A stretch of 64,000 bases of DNA from Cololabis saira (lineage: Eukaryota > Chordata > Actinopteri > Beloniformes > Belonidae), in NCBI RefSeq assembly GCF_033807715.1, contig NC_084599.1:4426125-4490124 (forward strand), in the 5' to 3' direction. The translations under genes were made by a program, and so were the position numbers. Shown piece after piece: positions 35,220 through 45,919 of the stretch (position 1 is its first letter; every line of letters begins with the position of its first letter). The notes beneath the pieces were generated by a model. That model was not told the DNA's origin and made no database searches. It saw only the letters and a program-made list of their open reading frames with translations.

Positions 35220-35330
35220 TTCTGGACTGTGGTAGAAGCCTGAACCCTGGAGGAAACCCGTGCAGGCCCAAAGTCCACCCGGGAAGAACCCGCTGGGATG
35301 TGAACGGGAACAACTTGGCCACTGTGCTGC
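35062..35330 (+). repeat. Degenerate teleost retroposon with internal (CA)n
   Basis: 'gttatcagtccatcacaggg' and 'atgtttctggactgtggtag' match the 15095/37813 repeat. A (CA)n run occupies 35157-35215 between them. Confidence 0.6.
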
Positions 35331-36011
35331 TATTTTTTAGATGGAGCTATATCATGTGGAATTTAAAACATTCCTCTTTCCCCAAAACATTTGTGTGAGG
35401 AGCAGAGGAATGCTAAAGAGGTTTGGCGTTTAAGTCCTCCCATATGCCCCCTGCTAGTTTACAAATCCTACAACAAGCCACCAGATGGCTTCCCCCAGGA
35501 TACAGCTTCAGAGGGATGTATGCTGGGAAAATCATCTAATATTAGACTATCAGAGCTTTTCTCAAGGTACTTCCACATCCAGATGGCCCGAGAGCATCTC
35601 TCACTCAGCAAATGGAAGTGAAATCTCTGTCTTTTGACAAATCTGTGGGATTGCACGTTACTACAACTACCACAACTTTGTTTTATTCATGGATTATAAA
35701 ATATTGATATGTAGCAATAAGAAACATATAGCATTATTAGATTTTTTTTAAATTAAACTCTTCTATGAAGTGATATTTCAAATAATTTGGCAAATATATT
35801 AGATGTATTAGAAAATACAGTATATTAGATCATATATAATATACAAAAAAAATGTATTCAGAATCAGATGTAATTATTTTTTTTAAATGAGAAGAAAAAA
35901 GCTAGAGAAATCAAAACTTGCTGTTTTTCCTGGTTTATGGTCAAGGTGTAGAAAAAAAGTTGAATATTTTGCTGAATTGTAAGATTAAACTAAATATTAT
36001 AAGCATAAAAT
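35331..36011. other. No recognisable feature
   Basis: AT-rich sequence with ORFs under 80 codons and no domain. Confidence 0.45.
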
Positions 36012-36018
36012 AAGAAGC

Positions 36019-36088
<70 letters not shown>
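36012..36088. repeat. (AAT)n microsatellite, left part
   Basis: Continuous AAT units. The array resumes after the Helitron-like insertion at 36831-36898, so one trinucleotide array appears to have been split. Confidence 0.9.
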
Positions 36089-36089
<1 letters not shown>

Positions 36090-36827
36090 TAAAGCTGCAA
36101 GCAGCGATGAACGGGCCGTCGCACCCTTGTGCACGTTCAGGCTGCAGTGGAAGCTTGTATGACTTGATGTAGATTCTTCAGGCCTGGACATTTAGCGGAT
36201 GACACCACCCACGACTCTCTATATCAAACCATTCAAAAGTTATGGCAGAACGTAGGAACTATCAGATATCGATCAATCAGATGAAGGGGGGGGGGGGGCG
36301 CTTTTTGGCGTCTAGTGTCGCCGGTAACGCTTCTGACTGAGAAAAGTCATGAGCATCGTCGCAGGATGGAGACGCACATTTTGATGTATAACACACCTAA
36401 GTGCACGTTACGGTTCAGGCTGCATTAACGGCCGAAGGAATGGCATAAATTTTGTCAAAATTCCACGATTAATTCAAAATGGCCGACTTCCTGTTGGGTT
36501 TCGGCCATGGCGCCAAGAGACTTTTCTTTAAGTTGTGACATGATACAGGTGTGTACCGATTTTCGTGCATGTACGTCAAACCGTATTGTGGGGCTTGAGG
36601 CGCAAAGTTTTCTAGGGGGCGCTGTTGAGCCGTTAGGCCACGCCCATTAATGAAAATCATTAAATATAAAATTTTTCGCCAGGCCTGGCTTGGTGCAAGA
36701 TTTGGTGACTTTTGGGGCACGTTTAGGGGGAAAAAAGGCCCTCCTTTCGTCAGAAAAGGGGAAACAAAAAACAAAAAAAAACTCCTACAGATAAAATAGG
36801 GCCTTCGCACTGTAAGTGCTCGGGCCC

Positions 36828-36830
<3 letters not shown>
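36089..36830 (+). mobile_element. Helitron-like non-autonomous element, copy B (complete)
   Basis: It starts ATTAAAGCTGCAAGCAGCG and ends with the hairpin GCACTGTAAGTGC then GGGCCCTAA. It is inserted between A and T of an (AAT)n array, with no separate target duplication visible. It is 742 bp with no long ORF. This copy defines the family ends used for copies A and C. Confidence 0.6.
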
Positions 36831-36873
<43 letters not shown>

Positions 36874-36898
36874 TATAATAATTATAATAATAATAATG
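36831..36898. repeat. (AAT)n microsatellite, right part
   Basis: AAT/ATT units with TATAATAAT variants, the continuation of the array at 36012. Confidence 0.9.
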
Positions 36899-36928
36899 AT
36901 ATATGAGCTTGTTAGCGCAGATTATTAA

Positions 36929-37744
36929 AGGTATTGTGACATCATTTTTAACATGCTTTTAACACTATTAAAAGTCTTGGCCAACATCCCTCAAATGTGT
37001 CTAAAAGAGTGTAACAAGAAAAACTTCACTCTAGTACTCTTTTCCTGGCTTTTTATTACAGTGTTTTTTTGCGCCGTGAAAAATGCTTCCTTTCCCCCCT
37101 TTCCTGTCAATCATGGCTCCGCTCCTCCTCCAAACCTCCTCCTCCTCCAGCCATACGCTCACAGCGGCGTCGGAGAGTTAAGCCGAGAGCGACAGGCGAA
37201 GCATGCACGGAAAAGCAGGAGGGCGAACCAGAGCAAACAATCATAAAAATAAAGGCATGCAAGCAGCACTGTCCCCTTATCTTAAGTCCAGTCAGTGGCC
37301 GCGGGTCTTCTTAGCAGTTTTCCTCCGGTCATTAGAACAAAAGAGGCTCTAAACTGCTCCGTGTTAAGCCTGATTTATGGTTCCGCGTTAAATCGACGCA
37401 GAACCTACGCCGTAGGGTTCAGCGTATGGTGCGCGTCGCCGCGTAACCCTACGCCGTAGGCTCTGCGTCGGTGTAACGCGGAACCATAAATCAGCCTTTA
37501 TGGTGCGCTGGAGAGGAGAGGAGGCAGGGAGCTGGGTGGAGGGGGCGGTGATTTAGCGGATCGTTACGTAACGATCCGCCACCAAACCACATGCGCCGTT
37601 TTTGCACAGTTATGCGGAAAATCCCAGAAAGCACACAATACACTGAATGTTAAAAGTTCGTTGTTTTTTGGGTGTAATTGATGTCAAGACACCCAACAAA
37701 ACACAAAAAATCAAGAAAAATTTGTTTTTCATGTCACAATCCCT
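36929..37744. mobile_element. TTAA-type DNA element (816 bp) with nested Harbinger MITE
   Basis: The left end AGGTATTGTGACATC and the right end (reverse complement AGGGATTGTGACATG) are inverted, with TTAA on both sides (36925-36928, 37745-37748). Flanking sequence has an unoccupied paralogue at 42340-42420. No transposase is visible. TTAA duplication suggests Kolobok or piggyBac mobilisation. Confidence 0.7.
37377..37497. mobile_element. PIF/Harbinger-type MITE, complete, nested
   Basis: The ends AGCCTGATTTATGGTTCCG and CGGAACCATAAATCAGCCT are inverted, with TTA on both sides (37374-37376, 37498-37500), the 3-bp target typical of PIF/Harbinger. The whole 121 bp can fold on itself. It lies inside the 36929-37744 element and is therefore younger. 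Confidence 0.8.
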
Positions 37745-37812
37745 TTAAGGCAGATTTAGATAGATCCCACATGAAAGCTTGTCAGGAGATGTTAGTTAGC
37801 GGGCAGTACATA

Positions 37813-38203
37813 TATATCCATCCATCCATTATCTTACCCGCTTCATCCCTTGCGGGGTCACGGGGGTCTGCTGGAGCCTATCCCAGCTCATTTTAGGTGA
37901 GAGGCAGGGGTTACACCCTGGACAGGTCACCAGTCCATCACAGGGCCACATAGAAACACACAAACCATGCTCACAATCACACTCACGCTCACACCTACGG
38001 GCAATTTAGAATCATCAATTAACCTAATATGCATGTTTTTGGACTGTGGGAGGAAGCCGGAGTACCCGGAGAAAACCCACGCAAGCACGGGGAGAACATG
38101 CAAACTCCACACAGAAAGGCCCCTGCCGGGCCTGGGAGTCGAACCGGGGACCTTCTTGCTGTGAGGCAACAGTGCTAACCACTAAGCCACCGTGCTGCCC
38201 TAC
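37813..38203 (+). repeat. Teleost interspersed retroposon (CATC-headed), full copy
   Basis: Runs from 'atccatccatccattatctt' to 'ccactaagccaccgtgctgc' with the same internal blocks as 15095-15470. A (TA)n run follows at 38203-38222. Confidence 0.75.
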
Positions 38204-38223
38204 ATATATATATATATATATAT

Positions 38224-38879
38224 GTATGTACTGCCCGTCCCCTCATCCTTAATTCTCTATCCAAACTTCTCCCAGAACCGCAGGAGCGTTTGGATCTGGA
38301 GCCCATCATCCACAACTGTGTCCAGCACTGTCTCTCTCTGCTGTTGTGCTGCTTTTCAGCAATTATAGATGTCTGCAACAGCGTCCCCTAACCTTTAGAG
38401 AAAATCTTTCTCAGCAGGAGCAGACAGCACTTCCTGGATTTCATAATCATCCCTCTTTCCTGCCATCTCTTTCTCTGAATGTGCTGCGTTCCTGGACGAG
38501 CGCCCTGTCGAACCGTATCGATTCCTCCAGCCTGATAAAGTCTCACTATGACATTTACCCTTTAAGTTCCTGCATCATCTGCTCATAACACCCACAACTC
38601 TGTTGTGATTCAGACTGAACGCCTTTTAAATGACCACTAATCAAACCGGGGGACAGGCTGGACACGGTGAGGTATGGACACATTCAGACGGAGCAGCTTA
38701 GAGCAGAATTACGGGCCTCCAGCCCGTCTCTGAGCAGGGTTATCTCCCGCTGACCACAGCTCCGTGTCTCTGCCATCCGTCACGCTGCAGAGGTTTAGTC
38801 GCCGTGAGAGGAGCCAGCGTGCCCAAGGCCCCCAGACCAGGACGTACAGTAAGTCCAGAGAGGCCAGCGCTCGGACCAA
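38224..38879. other. No recognisable feature
   Basis: Unique-looking sequence. The 38346-38588 ORF (80 codons) has no domain. Confidence 0.4.
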
Positions 38880-39480
38880 CCCAGGGCCGGATTCACCATT
38901 ATGTTCTTAAGAACCATCTTAAGAAATGTCTTAAGATCTAAAATTAAGAAGTTCATAAGAAAGTTCTTAAGTGCAATCAATATTTTCTTAAGAACTGTCT
39001 TAAGAACTGTCATTTCTTACGAATTTCTTATTTTTATTCTTATTTTTCCTACTTAAGAACTTCTTAAAATTTCATTGCATTGCACACGCCAACAAACAAC
39101 ATTTATACAGGTAGTTTGGGTCTTAACCGTCAGTCACTCACTAAACATGGAGAAGGAGAAAAAGAGATGCAGGAACTTTTCAAGGTTATGGTGGATGAGA
39201 TTAAATTAATAATAATTAACTACCACGCTAACTAACATGCTAACAAACAGTTAACATATATCCTCAAACTATGACCTACTAGTCCAAACTTGTCTAAAAT
39301 GTGTTGAAAAAGGTGATATTAGAGTTTTAACTTTCACAGAAGAAATTTTAAGACAGGTCAAGGTTGTCTTAAAGTTAAGAACAAAGTCAAGAACAAATTT
39401 GAGAACTTTTATTTCAAGAATACTTAGAAAAGGAAGAAGAAATGTATTCTTACGTTTTTTCTTAAGAAGAAACTTTGTAG
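38880..39480. mobile_element. Palindromic AAGAAC-rich MITE, interrupted at the right end
   Basis: The left end 'cagggccggattcaccatta' is followed by many CTTAAGAA motifs; the right part 'tcttacgttttttcttaaga' inverts them. A fragment of the fold-back family (39481-39594) follows directly and replaces the expected right terminus. Confidence 0.5.
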
Positions 39481-39594
39481 TTTTTTCCAGTGATGTCTTG
39501 TTTTACGTGTAATGAGATTTTTTTTGACTAAAAATGAGACATTTTAACTAGAAATAAGACAAATACTCTTGTTAAGATTTTGAGTTTTTGCAGC
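39481..39594. repeat. Half copy of the fold-back core of the compound hAT family
   Basis: 'ttttttccagtgatgtcttg', 'gagacattttaactagaaat' and 'gttaagattttgagtttttg' match one arm of the core in 18540-19205. Confidence 0.6.
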
Positions 39595-39727
39595 GCAGGA
39601 CTCAGCAGAGGTTGGTGCACTTCTCTCACTTCTCAGTCCACATTCAATTCAGTTCAAGTCTATACGACTGTATTTACTACAAAAGGGAAGTTAATGACTT
39701 CAGTAAGTGTCTGTGTTTACGTTTCTA

Positions 39728-40442
39728 ATGGTGCTTTTCCACCAGCACCTACTCGGCTCTACTAGTCTCAACTCTCTCTTATTTTCCACTACAATCCAGC
39801 ACCTGGAGCAGAAGTAGGAGGTTGGAGAGAAGCTGCTGTGACGTATTTGAATGTGTATCTAAACGAAGAAGACAACAACACTAAAGATGTAGAACCTGGA
39901 GGAGATGATAGATGTGCTGCTGGATCTGTGGATTGTGTTTGATATCAAGTTAAAAAATGAGAGTGAAAGAAGCTTCAAGCGGCAACGCTTTTTAATTTGT
40001 GTTAGTTTGTCTCTGCGCTGCTGAAAAGTCAGCTGGAGCCGTGAGCAGCTATGAAGAGACAGAGCTCCTGGTAGATCTGGTCGTTCCTTATCTCCGTCTA
40101 GATCTTTTTAATTCTCTCCTCAGCACCAGGTTTATGAACATCTGACCCTCAGAGTTGGATCATGAAACAGACTTCTGCTGCCGTTGCTGCTTGAATAAAA
40201 TGAACCAGAATCCGTCAGAGTCTCTTTCTCTGATTTCCTCCTCCTGACTCAGACGCCTGACTCCAACCCCCCGACCAATCGGTGGCCTGTAGTGTGATGA
40301 TGTCAGATACAGCCGACTCAGCAGCTTAGAACCTCGGCAGAATAGTTACAGAAAAGTATCTACTCAGCACGTTAGACCCCTAGAGGAAAAGAACCAAACT
40401 GAGGAGAGTCGAGCTGAGTAGGTTCTGGTGGAAAAGCTCCAT
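39728..40442. mobile_element. Palindromic MITE with GGTGCTTTTCCACCAGCACC ends (715 bp)
   Basis: The left end 'atggtgcttttccaccagca' and the right end 'ggttctggtggaaaagctcc' are inverted. The body contains 'gaggagatgatagatgtgct'. A second copy occupies 55853-59579 in hyi intron 3 and is split by two later insertions. The present copy provides both empty sites. No coding. Confidence 0.65.
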
Positions 40443-40717
40443 CAGAGTCATGTGGATGGTTCTGCTGCGGCAGGAAGATCCTGCAGATCTGAACACACAA
40501 ACAGGTGTTGGATCAGTGTGTGTGTAGGTGAGATGGCCGTGAGGAGAGGAAGATGTTCTTCAACGTATATGTGCTTCATCCATATTAAATCATAAACTAC
40601 AAAAACGTCATCACAAATGAAACTGATTTACTTGAGTTCTTGGAGGAGGTGAGGTCAGGATTTTGTTTTCCACAAATAACTTATACAACAAATGAGAGAA
40701 GCCTTCTTTGATCTTTG

Positions 40718-40830
40718 CTCAGAATCAGAATCAGAATCAGAATGAGAAAGAAGTTTATTGCCAAGTAGTTTAACACACACAAGGCATTTGTTGTGGTGAT
40801 TGGTGCAATACAAAAGAGCAAATAATATTA
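40718..40830 (-). mobile_element. LINE 3' tail (minus), same family as 30680
   Basis: (TCAGAA)n then 'aagtttattgccaagtagtt' and 'gtgattggtgcaatacaa'. Only about 110 bp are kept. Confidence 0.6.
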
Positions 40831-40857
40831 AAGGAAATATCAAATGATATCAAATGT

Positions 40858-41235
40858 CAAGAATCGTTTTGATTCCGATTCTTAAGATTCAGAATCGATT
40901 ATCAGGATTTGATTCGATCCAATTCGATTTGATCCGATATTGATTTGGATTAGTGTTATTAAAACTGTTTTTTGAGCTGTTGCCTGAATTATATGACTGT
41001 AAAATAACTAGTGAACTAATAATTTCACTAATTTCACATCAAAAGAAAAGTTAATTTAGTTCAGGAGTTTTCAAAACCATCACTTTGATAACGCTGCTCT
41101 TCAGCACCGTGTTCATTGTTTTAGTTCCACACCACGCCCATGTGTGAATTAAATGACTACTGGGATTAAAGTTCAGCGGGCGAAAATGTAATGATAAAAA
41201 AAATCGATCTTTAGACATACAAATCGATTTTTAGT
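40858..41235 (-). mobile_element. hAT-like miniature element (family 2), reversed, partial
   Basis: 'caagaatcgttttgattccg' and 'aatcgattatcaggatttga' at the left and 'aaatcgatctttagacatac' at the right correspond to the reverse of 3471-4091. Termini are missing. Confidence 0.5.
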
Positions 41236-41237
41236 AG

Positions 41238-41760
41238 TGCTGTCAGGCGATTAAAAAAATTAATATAATTAATTACAGATTTATAATTAATTAATCTAAT
41301 TAATTGCATTTTAATCTCATATCTGCTAAAGGTCCCCAAATAAAGAATTTGAATGCTAGGACATTGCAAAATTGCAGTGCATGACTAATCAATTGAATAC
41401 ACTAAGAAGAGAAGATTTGAAATCCACATTTTTATTGGTGAAGTGTGTTTCATAAATGAAATTCAAAAGAAAAAGCTCAAGCACATCAGCAAACCAATTA
41501 GACCAGGTGCATTATTCAAAAATACAATACAGTTAAATAAATAAAATTCTGAAATAAATTAAGGTTGAGTCTCAAATAGGCACTTAAGCAGACTCTCAAT
41601 TCAAAATGAAAACTAAAGCTGATCAATACAGCGATTCAAGTTCTAGTAGCTGTAACGTTTACAGTGGAACTTGTCCGGACATGTTTAGTGTTTAAATGAT
41701 AATTCAGGCTGGATCAGCTCCGCTGATAGGAACATTCTTTTTTACTAAATGTTCTTTCTG
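41238..41760. other. AT-rich repeat-like tract
   Basis: It begins 'tagtgctgtcaggcgattaa' with a (TTAATTAA)-rich block, which I associate with another fish DNA element. The right boundary was not found. Non-coding. Confidence 0.35.
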
Positions 41761-42339
41761 TCTTTAGTTTTACAACCTATTGTGATGAAGTGACCAACCA
41801 ACCTAAAGAAAAATAAAAGTTTGAGTTGGACATTGGAATTGAGTTGTCCTTGCGTCCTTTTGGAGGGAAAAAGAGGTGGACTTGACAATTCCTGCAGCGC
41901 CGTGATAAGTTAGAGCCGGCACCTCTGTCCAGAAGGTCGGCAGGACACCGGACCCCACATTCCCTCCACAGCTCAAAAACCGCCAACCCCACCCACAGAG
42001 CAGTGATCTCAGCGTGCCGGTGACCCCCGAGAGGTCCAAGCTGAACGTTTTACCACGTCCCATTCTGCTCACGCAAACACACATGTGATGCAGAGAAAAA
42101 AGAAAAGGAAAGAAATGAACAGAAACAGAAACAGGGATGCAAAGTGTTTGCAAGCTGTGATGCTTCTTTCAAGGGGACGACTTGTTTAGTGAGTTGTGAG
42201 GAAAAAAACGTGACAAAAGATTCAACTAAATGGACATCAACAAATGTGCTTGTGTCTCCAGTGCAACTTTAAGAAGGAAGCAGATGGCAGGAGGGCATTT
42301 CAAGAGAGAAATGGGTTCCTCCTCCTCCTCTCCGGAGAG
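41761..42339. other. No recognisable feature
   Basis: Minus ORFs 41777-41992 and 41803-42153 (71 and 116 codons) overlap in different frames and have no domain. Confidence 0.4.
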
Positions 42340-42500
42340 CTTGTTAGCGCTTTTAGCCCCATTTGAGATCATTAAGGCAGATTTACCCAGATAGATCACG
42401 CATGAGAGCTTGTCAGGAGGATGTTTTTGTTTAATACATCCATCTCCTCCACCTGCTTCATCCTCGTCAGGGTCAAGGGGGTTTGGAGGCGATCCAGGAT
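42340..42500 (+). repeat. Diverged duplicate of the 36.9/37.75-38 kb flanks (empty TTAA site)
   Basis: 'gagcttgttagcgc' and 'attaaggcagattta' followed by 'gagagcttgtcaggagg' match the two flanks of the 36929-37744 element joined together. TTAA at 42372-42375 is the unoccupied target. The CATC-headed retroposon start follows both. It could be a small segmental duplication or a shared older repeat. Confidence 0.55.
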
Positions 42501-43059
42501 CCAGCAGAGCACTTTCCAAGGGAGCTCTCGTTTAGCCTAAGTAACTATGCAGCACAGAAGCAAACTATCCAACTCACTTTCTACACATAAATCACCTTTA
42601 TTCCACGTCAGACAGAGAAGGGTGTGGAATAAAAAGAGCTACATATTTTATTAGTGCAACAGTGGAAAACAAATGTTATGAAAGAACGCTGAACATTTGG
42701 CTGCAGGGAGGAAGACGCGTGGACATATTGCAGATCTCCTCGGGGTTGACAGAAGCACAACAGATGCTACCTTGTCTGACAGTTTAAATCATAGAACTGG
42801 CCACAGCAGCAGACTGCGGCTCGCGGGGAACAATCACAACAACAGATAAATATGTGGGGTCAAACCCCCGCGATCCCACACCGCAGAGCCCGAAAACAGA
42901 CTCTTTCATCACGATTATTTCTGCAGTCTCCTTGAAAATATAATTACATCTTCAAAGTCCTTGTGGTCCAATATCCATCACGTCTCCTGCAGAGGACAGA
43001 CATGGACTAGCAGGTCCCACACGGTCAGGATACTGCTGCTGATGCTCCCACTACAAGTC
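42501..43059. other. No recognisable feature
   Basis: Mixed-composition sequence, no ORF of interest, no repeat recognised. Confidence 0.4.
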
Positions 43060-43546
43060 AATCATTAATATTGATTTATAGTTATATGTAGATATGTCCA
43101 TATATAGATTTATAGTATTTTTTATGTAATTGGGGGTAAATATATGAACCCGTGTATATAGCATATCTACTCTTATATAGTTAATCAAGTAAATTGTTAT
43201 ATCATTGCTGTCTATTGTTCTCTATTATATTGTAGTATTATAGTAAAGTAACGATAATGTAATACTATGCATTATAATTACTTATCAGTACATACATACA
43301 TAGTAACAACTAAATGCTGGGTGTTTGTTTTGTTTTCTTTTGTTTGCTTCGATTTGTTTGTTTTTGACTATATTAATATATACATATAATTGAGTATTAT
43401 ATCACTATATTGAATAGTTATTAAAGTAGGGGTGTTTGGTTATGTGTGTTTTATAAGTAAGTTTATTGAAACTGGTTCTATGTAAGAATGTATGTAGATT
43501 CAGGGGTAGGACTGGATAAGTGTTTACTTCAATCCTACTCCGTTTG

Positions 43547-43582
<36 letters not shown>

Positions 43583-43735
43583 ATTATTATAATTATTATA
43601 ATAATTATAAAATAATTATATATAATTTGTATTTTATTTTTTAACTTTTTTGTTTTCTTTTTTTTTAACATGCATGTTCAAAATAAAAATCTTTAAATTC
43701 AAAATTCACATTCAAATAATTAGTTAAATATTTAT
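43060..43735 (+). repeat. AT-rich LINE-tail-like repeat; contains the empty site of the 23.7-kb hAT element
   Basis: 43068-43165 ('attgatttatagttatatgt' and 'gtaaatatatgaacccgtgt') matches both flanks of 23719-24473 joined at tatgtaga (43085-43092). Further on, 'aggggtaggactggataagt', a (TA)n run at 43551-43579 and 'catgttcaaaataaaaatct' look like a non-LTR 3' tail (compare reverse copy at 12877-13260). Confidence 0.5.
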
Positions 43736-43782
43736 GCATGCAGGGTCACCTGACCCCAGCCGGGCCTCGGCAGGCAAACTGG

Positions 43783-43863
43783 TCCGTCCGTCCGTCCGTC
43801 CGTCCGTCCGTCCGTCCGTCCGTCCGTCCGTCCGTCCGTCCGTCCATCCATCCATCCATCCAT
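43783..43863. repeat. (CGTC)n-(CATC)n microsatellite at the LINE 3' end
   Basis: About 16 CGTC/CCGT units then five CATC units, adjoining the LINE C-terminal repeats; read on the minus strand it is the LINE tail. Confidence 0.9.
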
Positions 43864-44040
43864 CTCTTCCTCCAGCTCTTCCTCCATCTCTTCCTCCATC
43901 TCTTCCTCCAGCTCTTCCTCCAGCTCTTCCTCCGGCTCTTCCTCCAGCTCTTCCTCCATCGCTTCCTCCAGCTCTTCCTCCAGCTCTTCCTCCAGCTCTT
44001 CCTCCAGCTCTTCCTCCAGCTCTTCCTCCAGCTCTTCCAG
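43864..44040. repeat. 12-bp array (CTCTTCCTCCAG), about 14 copies
   Basis: On the minus strand it encodes Glu/Leu repeats (ELEE), growing from a single PEELEE-like stretch expected near the LINE C-terminus. Variants include catctc and cggctc units. Confidence 0.9.
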
Positions 44041-44124
44041 GCGAGTCCGAGACGTTCCCAGGCCAGCCGAGAGACATAGTCTCTCCAGCGTGTCCTGGGT
44101 CTGCCCCGGGGTCTCCTCCCAGAG

Positions 44125-44346
44125 GGACATGCCTGGAACACCTCCCTAGGGAGGAGGGACATGCCTGGAACACCTCCCTAGGGAGGAGGGACATGCCTGG
44201 AACACCTCCCTAGGGAGGAGGGACATGCCTGGAACACCTCCCTAGGGAGGAGGGACATGCCTGGAACTCCTCCCTAGGGAGGAGGGACATGCCTGGAACA
44301 CCTCCCTAGGGAGGTGGGACATGCCTGGAACTCCTCCCTAGGGAGG
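44125..44346. repeat. 32-bp array (ggacatgcctggaacacctc...), about 7 copies
   Basis: Each unit ends 'cctagggaggag'. The length is not a multiple of 3, so each copy shifts the LINE frame. Confidence 0.9.
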
Positions 44347-44458
44347 CGTCCAGGAGGATCCGGTACAGATGCCCAAGCCACCTCAGCTGACTCCTCTCAA
44401 TGTGAAGGAGCAGCGGCTCGACTCTGAGCTCCTCCCGGGTGACCAAACTCCTCACCCT

Positions 44459-44820
44459 ATCTCTAAGGGAGCGTCCAGCCGCCCTGCGGAGGAAACTCAT
44501 CTCTAAGGGAGCGTCCAGCCACCCTGCGGAGGAAACTCATCTCTAAGGGAGCGTCCAGCCACCCTGCGGAGGAAACTCATCTCTAAGGGAGCGTCCAGCC
44601 ACCCTGCGGAGGAAACTCATCTCTAAGGGAGCGTCCAGACACCCTGCGGAGGAAACTCATCTCTAAGGGAGCGTCCAGCCACCCTGCGGAGGAAACTCAT
44701 CTCTAAGGGAGCGTCCAGCCACCCTGCGGAGGAAACTCATCTCTAAGGGAGCGTCCAGCCACCCTGCGGAGGAAACTCATCTCTAAGGGAGCGTCCAGAC
44801 ACCCTGCGGAGGAAACTCAT
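44459..44820. repeat. 40-bp array (ctctaagggagcgtccagcc...), 9 copies
   Basis: Each unit ends 'accctgcggaggaaactcat'. Two units have cagac instead of cagcc, alternating in a way that suggests block duplication of several units. It lies exactly at the MSFLRR.AGRSLRD codons. Confidence 0.95.
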
Positions 44821-45419
44821 CTTGGCCGCTTGTATCCGCGATCTTGTCCTTTCGGTCACTACCCAAAGTTCATGACCATAGGTGAGGGTAGGTGCGTAGA
44901 TTGACCGGTAAATCGAGAGCTTCGCTTTTCGACTCAGCTCCTTCTTCACCACGACGGTCCAGTACATCGACCGCATAACTGCGGACGCTGCACTGATCCG
45001 TCTGTCAATCTCACGCTCCATCGTTCCCTCACTCGTGAACAAGATCCCGAGATACTTGAACTCCTCCACCTGAGGCAGGACTTCTCCACCCACCCGGAGA
45101 AGGCACGCCACCCTTTCCCGGTGGAGAACCATGGCCTCGGTTTTGGAGGTGCTGATTCTCATCCCTGCCGCATCGCACTCGGCCTCAAACCGCCCCAGCA
45201 CATGCTGGAGGTCCCGATCTGATGAAGCCAACAGGACAACGTCATCCACAAAAAGCAGAGACGAAATCCTGTGGTTCCCAAACCGGATCCCCTCCGGCCC
45301 CTGACTGCGCCTAGAAATCCTGTTAATAAAAATTATGAACAGGACCGGTGACAAAGGGCAGCCCTGCCGGAGTCCAACATGCACCGGGAACAAGTCTGGT
45401 CCAAATGTGTTAAAATGCC

Positions 45420-45655
45420 GTCATCATGGATCCAGATGTGTATATGGGAATCATAGTGGTTACAGAGGGGGGCCCTGGTTCAAGCCCCTGAATTTACAAC
45501 CGAGGAGAATGACTTTGGGCCCCTGAGCAAGGCCCTTAACCCTTACTGCTCCCTGGGCGCTTTACAAAAGGCAGCCCACTGCTCCTAGTTTGACTAGAGA
45601 TGGGTTAGATGCAGAGAAAGAATTTCCCCATTGTGGGACTAATAAAGGAAAATAA
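45420..45655 (+). repeat. Decayed SINE-like element
   Basis: 'gccctggttcaagcccct' resembles a polymerase III B box. 'cctgagcaaggcccttaacc' and 'gaatttccccattgtgggac' are familiar blocks of fish SINE bodies, and it ends in 'taataaaggaaaataaaa'. The A box is not clear. Confidence 0.5.
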
Positions 45656-45919
45656 AAAGATATATCTATATCTTTATTAATATATAATAAATATGTATTA
45701 ACCGTCTGCCCTCATGAGAGCATCATGTCTTTGTGAATAATAACTTTATTTGTACAGCAAACACATTGAGATGAAACATAAGTCCATATCAACTTCACAA
45801 ATCCCGACTTTGTGACTTTGGAAGTTTATTGAAATGAAGTGATGGCCTGTGTGCGTCTCTTCTGGGTTTTCTGGGCTGGACTCGGTCCGAGGCCCTGGCA
45901 GTGGCAGTGTCTTCTTCAA

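Larger units (their letters stand above)
43783..45393 (-). pseudogene. LINE reverse transcriptase C-terminal half with three internal tandem expansions
   Basis: ORF 45393-44743 (216 codons) reads FPVHVGLRQGCPLSPVLF, then SSLLFVDDVVLLASS (usual A before DD is V), SKTEAMVLHRE, EEFKYLGILFTSEG and RKAKLSIYRSIYAPTLTYGH, then MSFLRRVSGRSLRDE. Beyond it the C-terminus survives in pieces (RSQLRWLGHL near 44380, RGRPRTRWRDYVSRLAWERL near 44060). Arrays of 40, 32 and 12 bp break it, and a (GACG)n/(GATG)n tail sits at 43783-43863. Probably the same family as the endonuclease ORF at 27717. Inactive. Confidence 0.7.
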
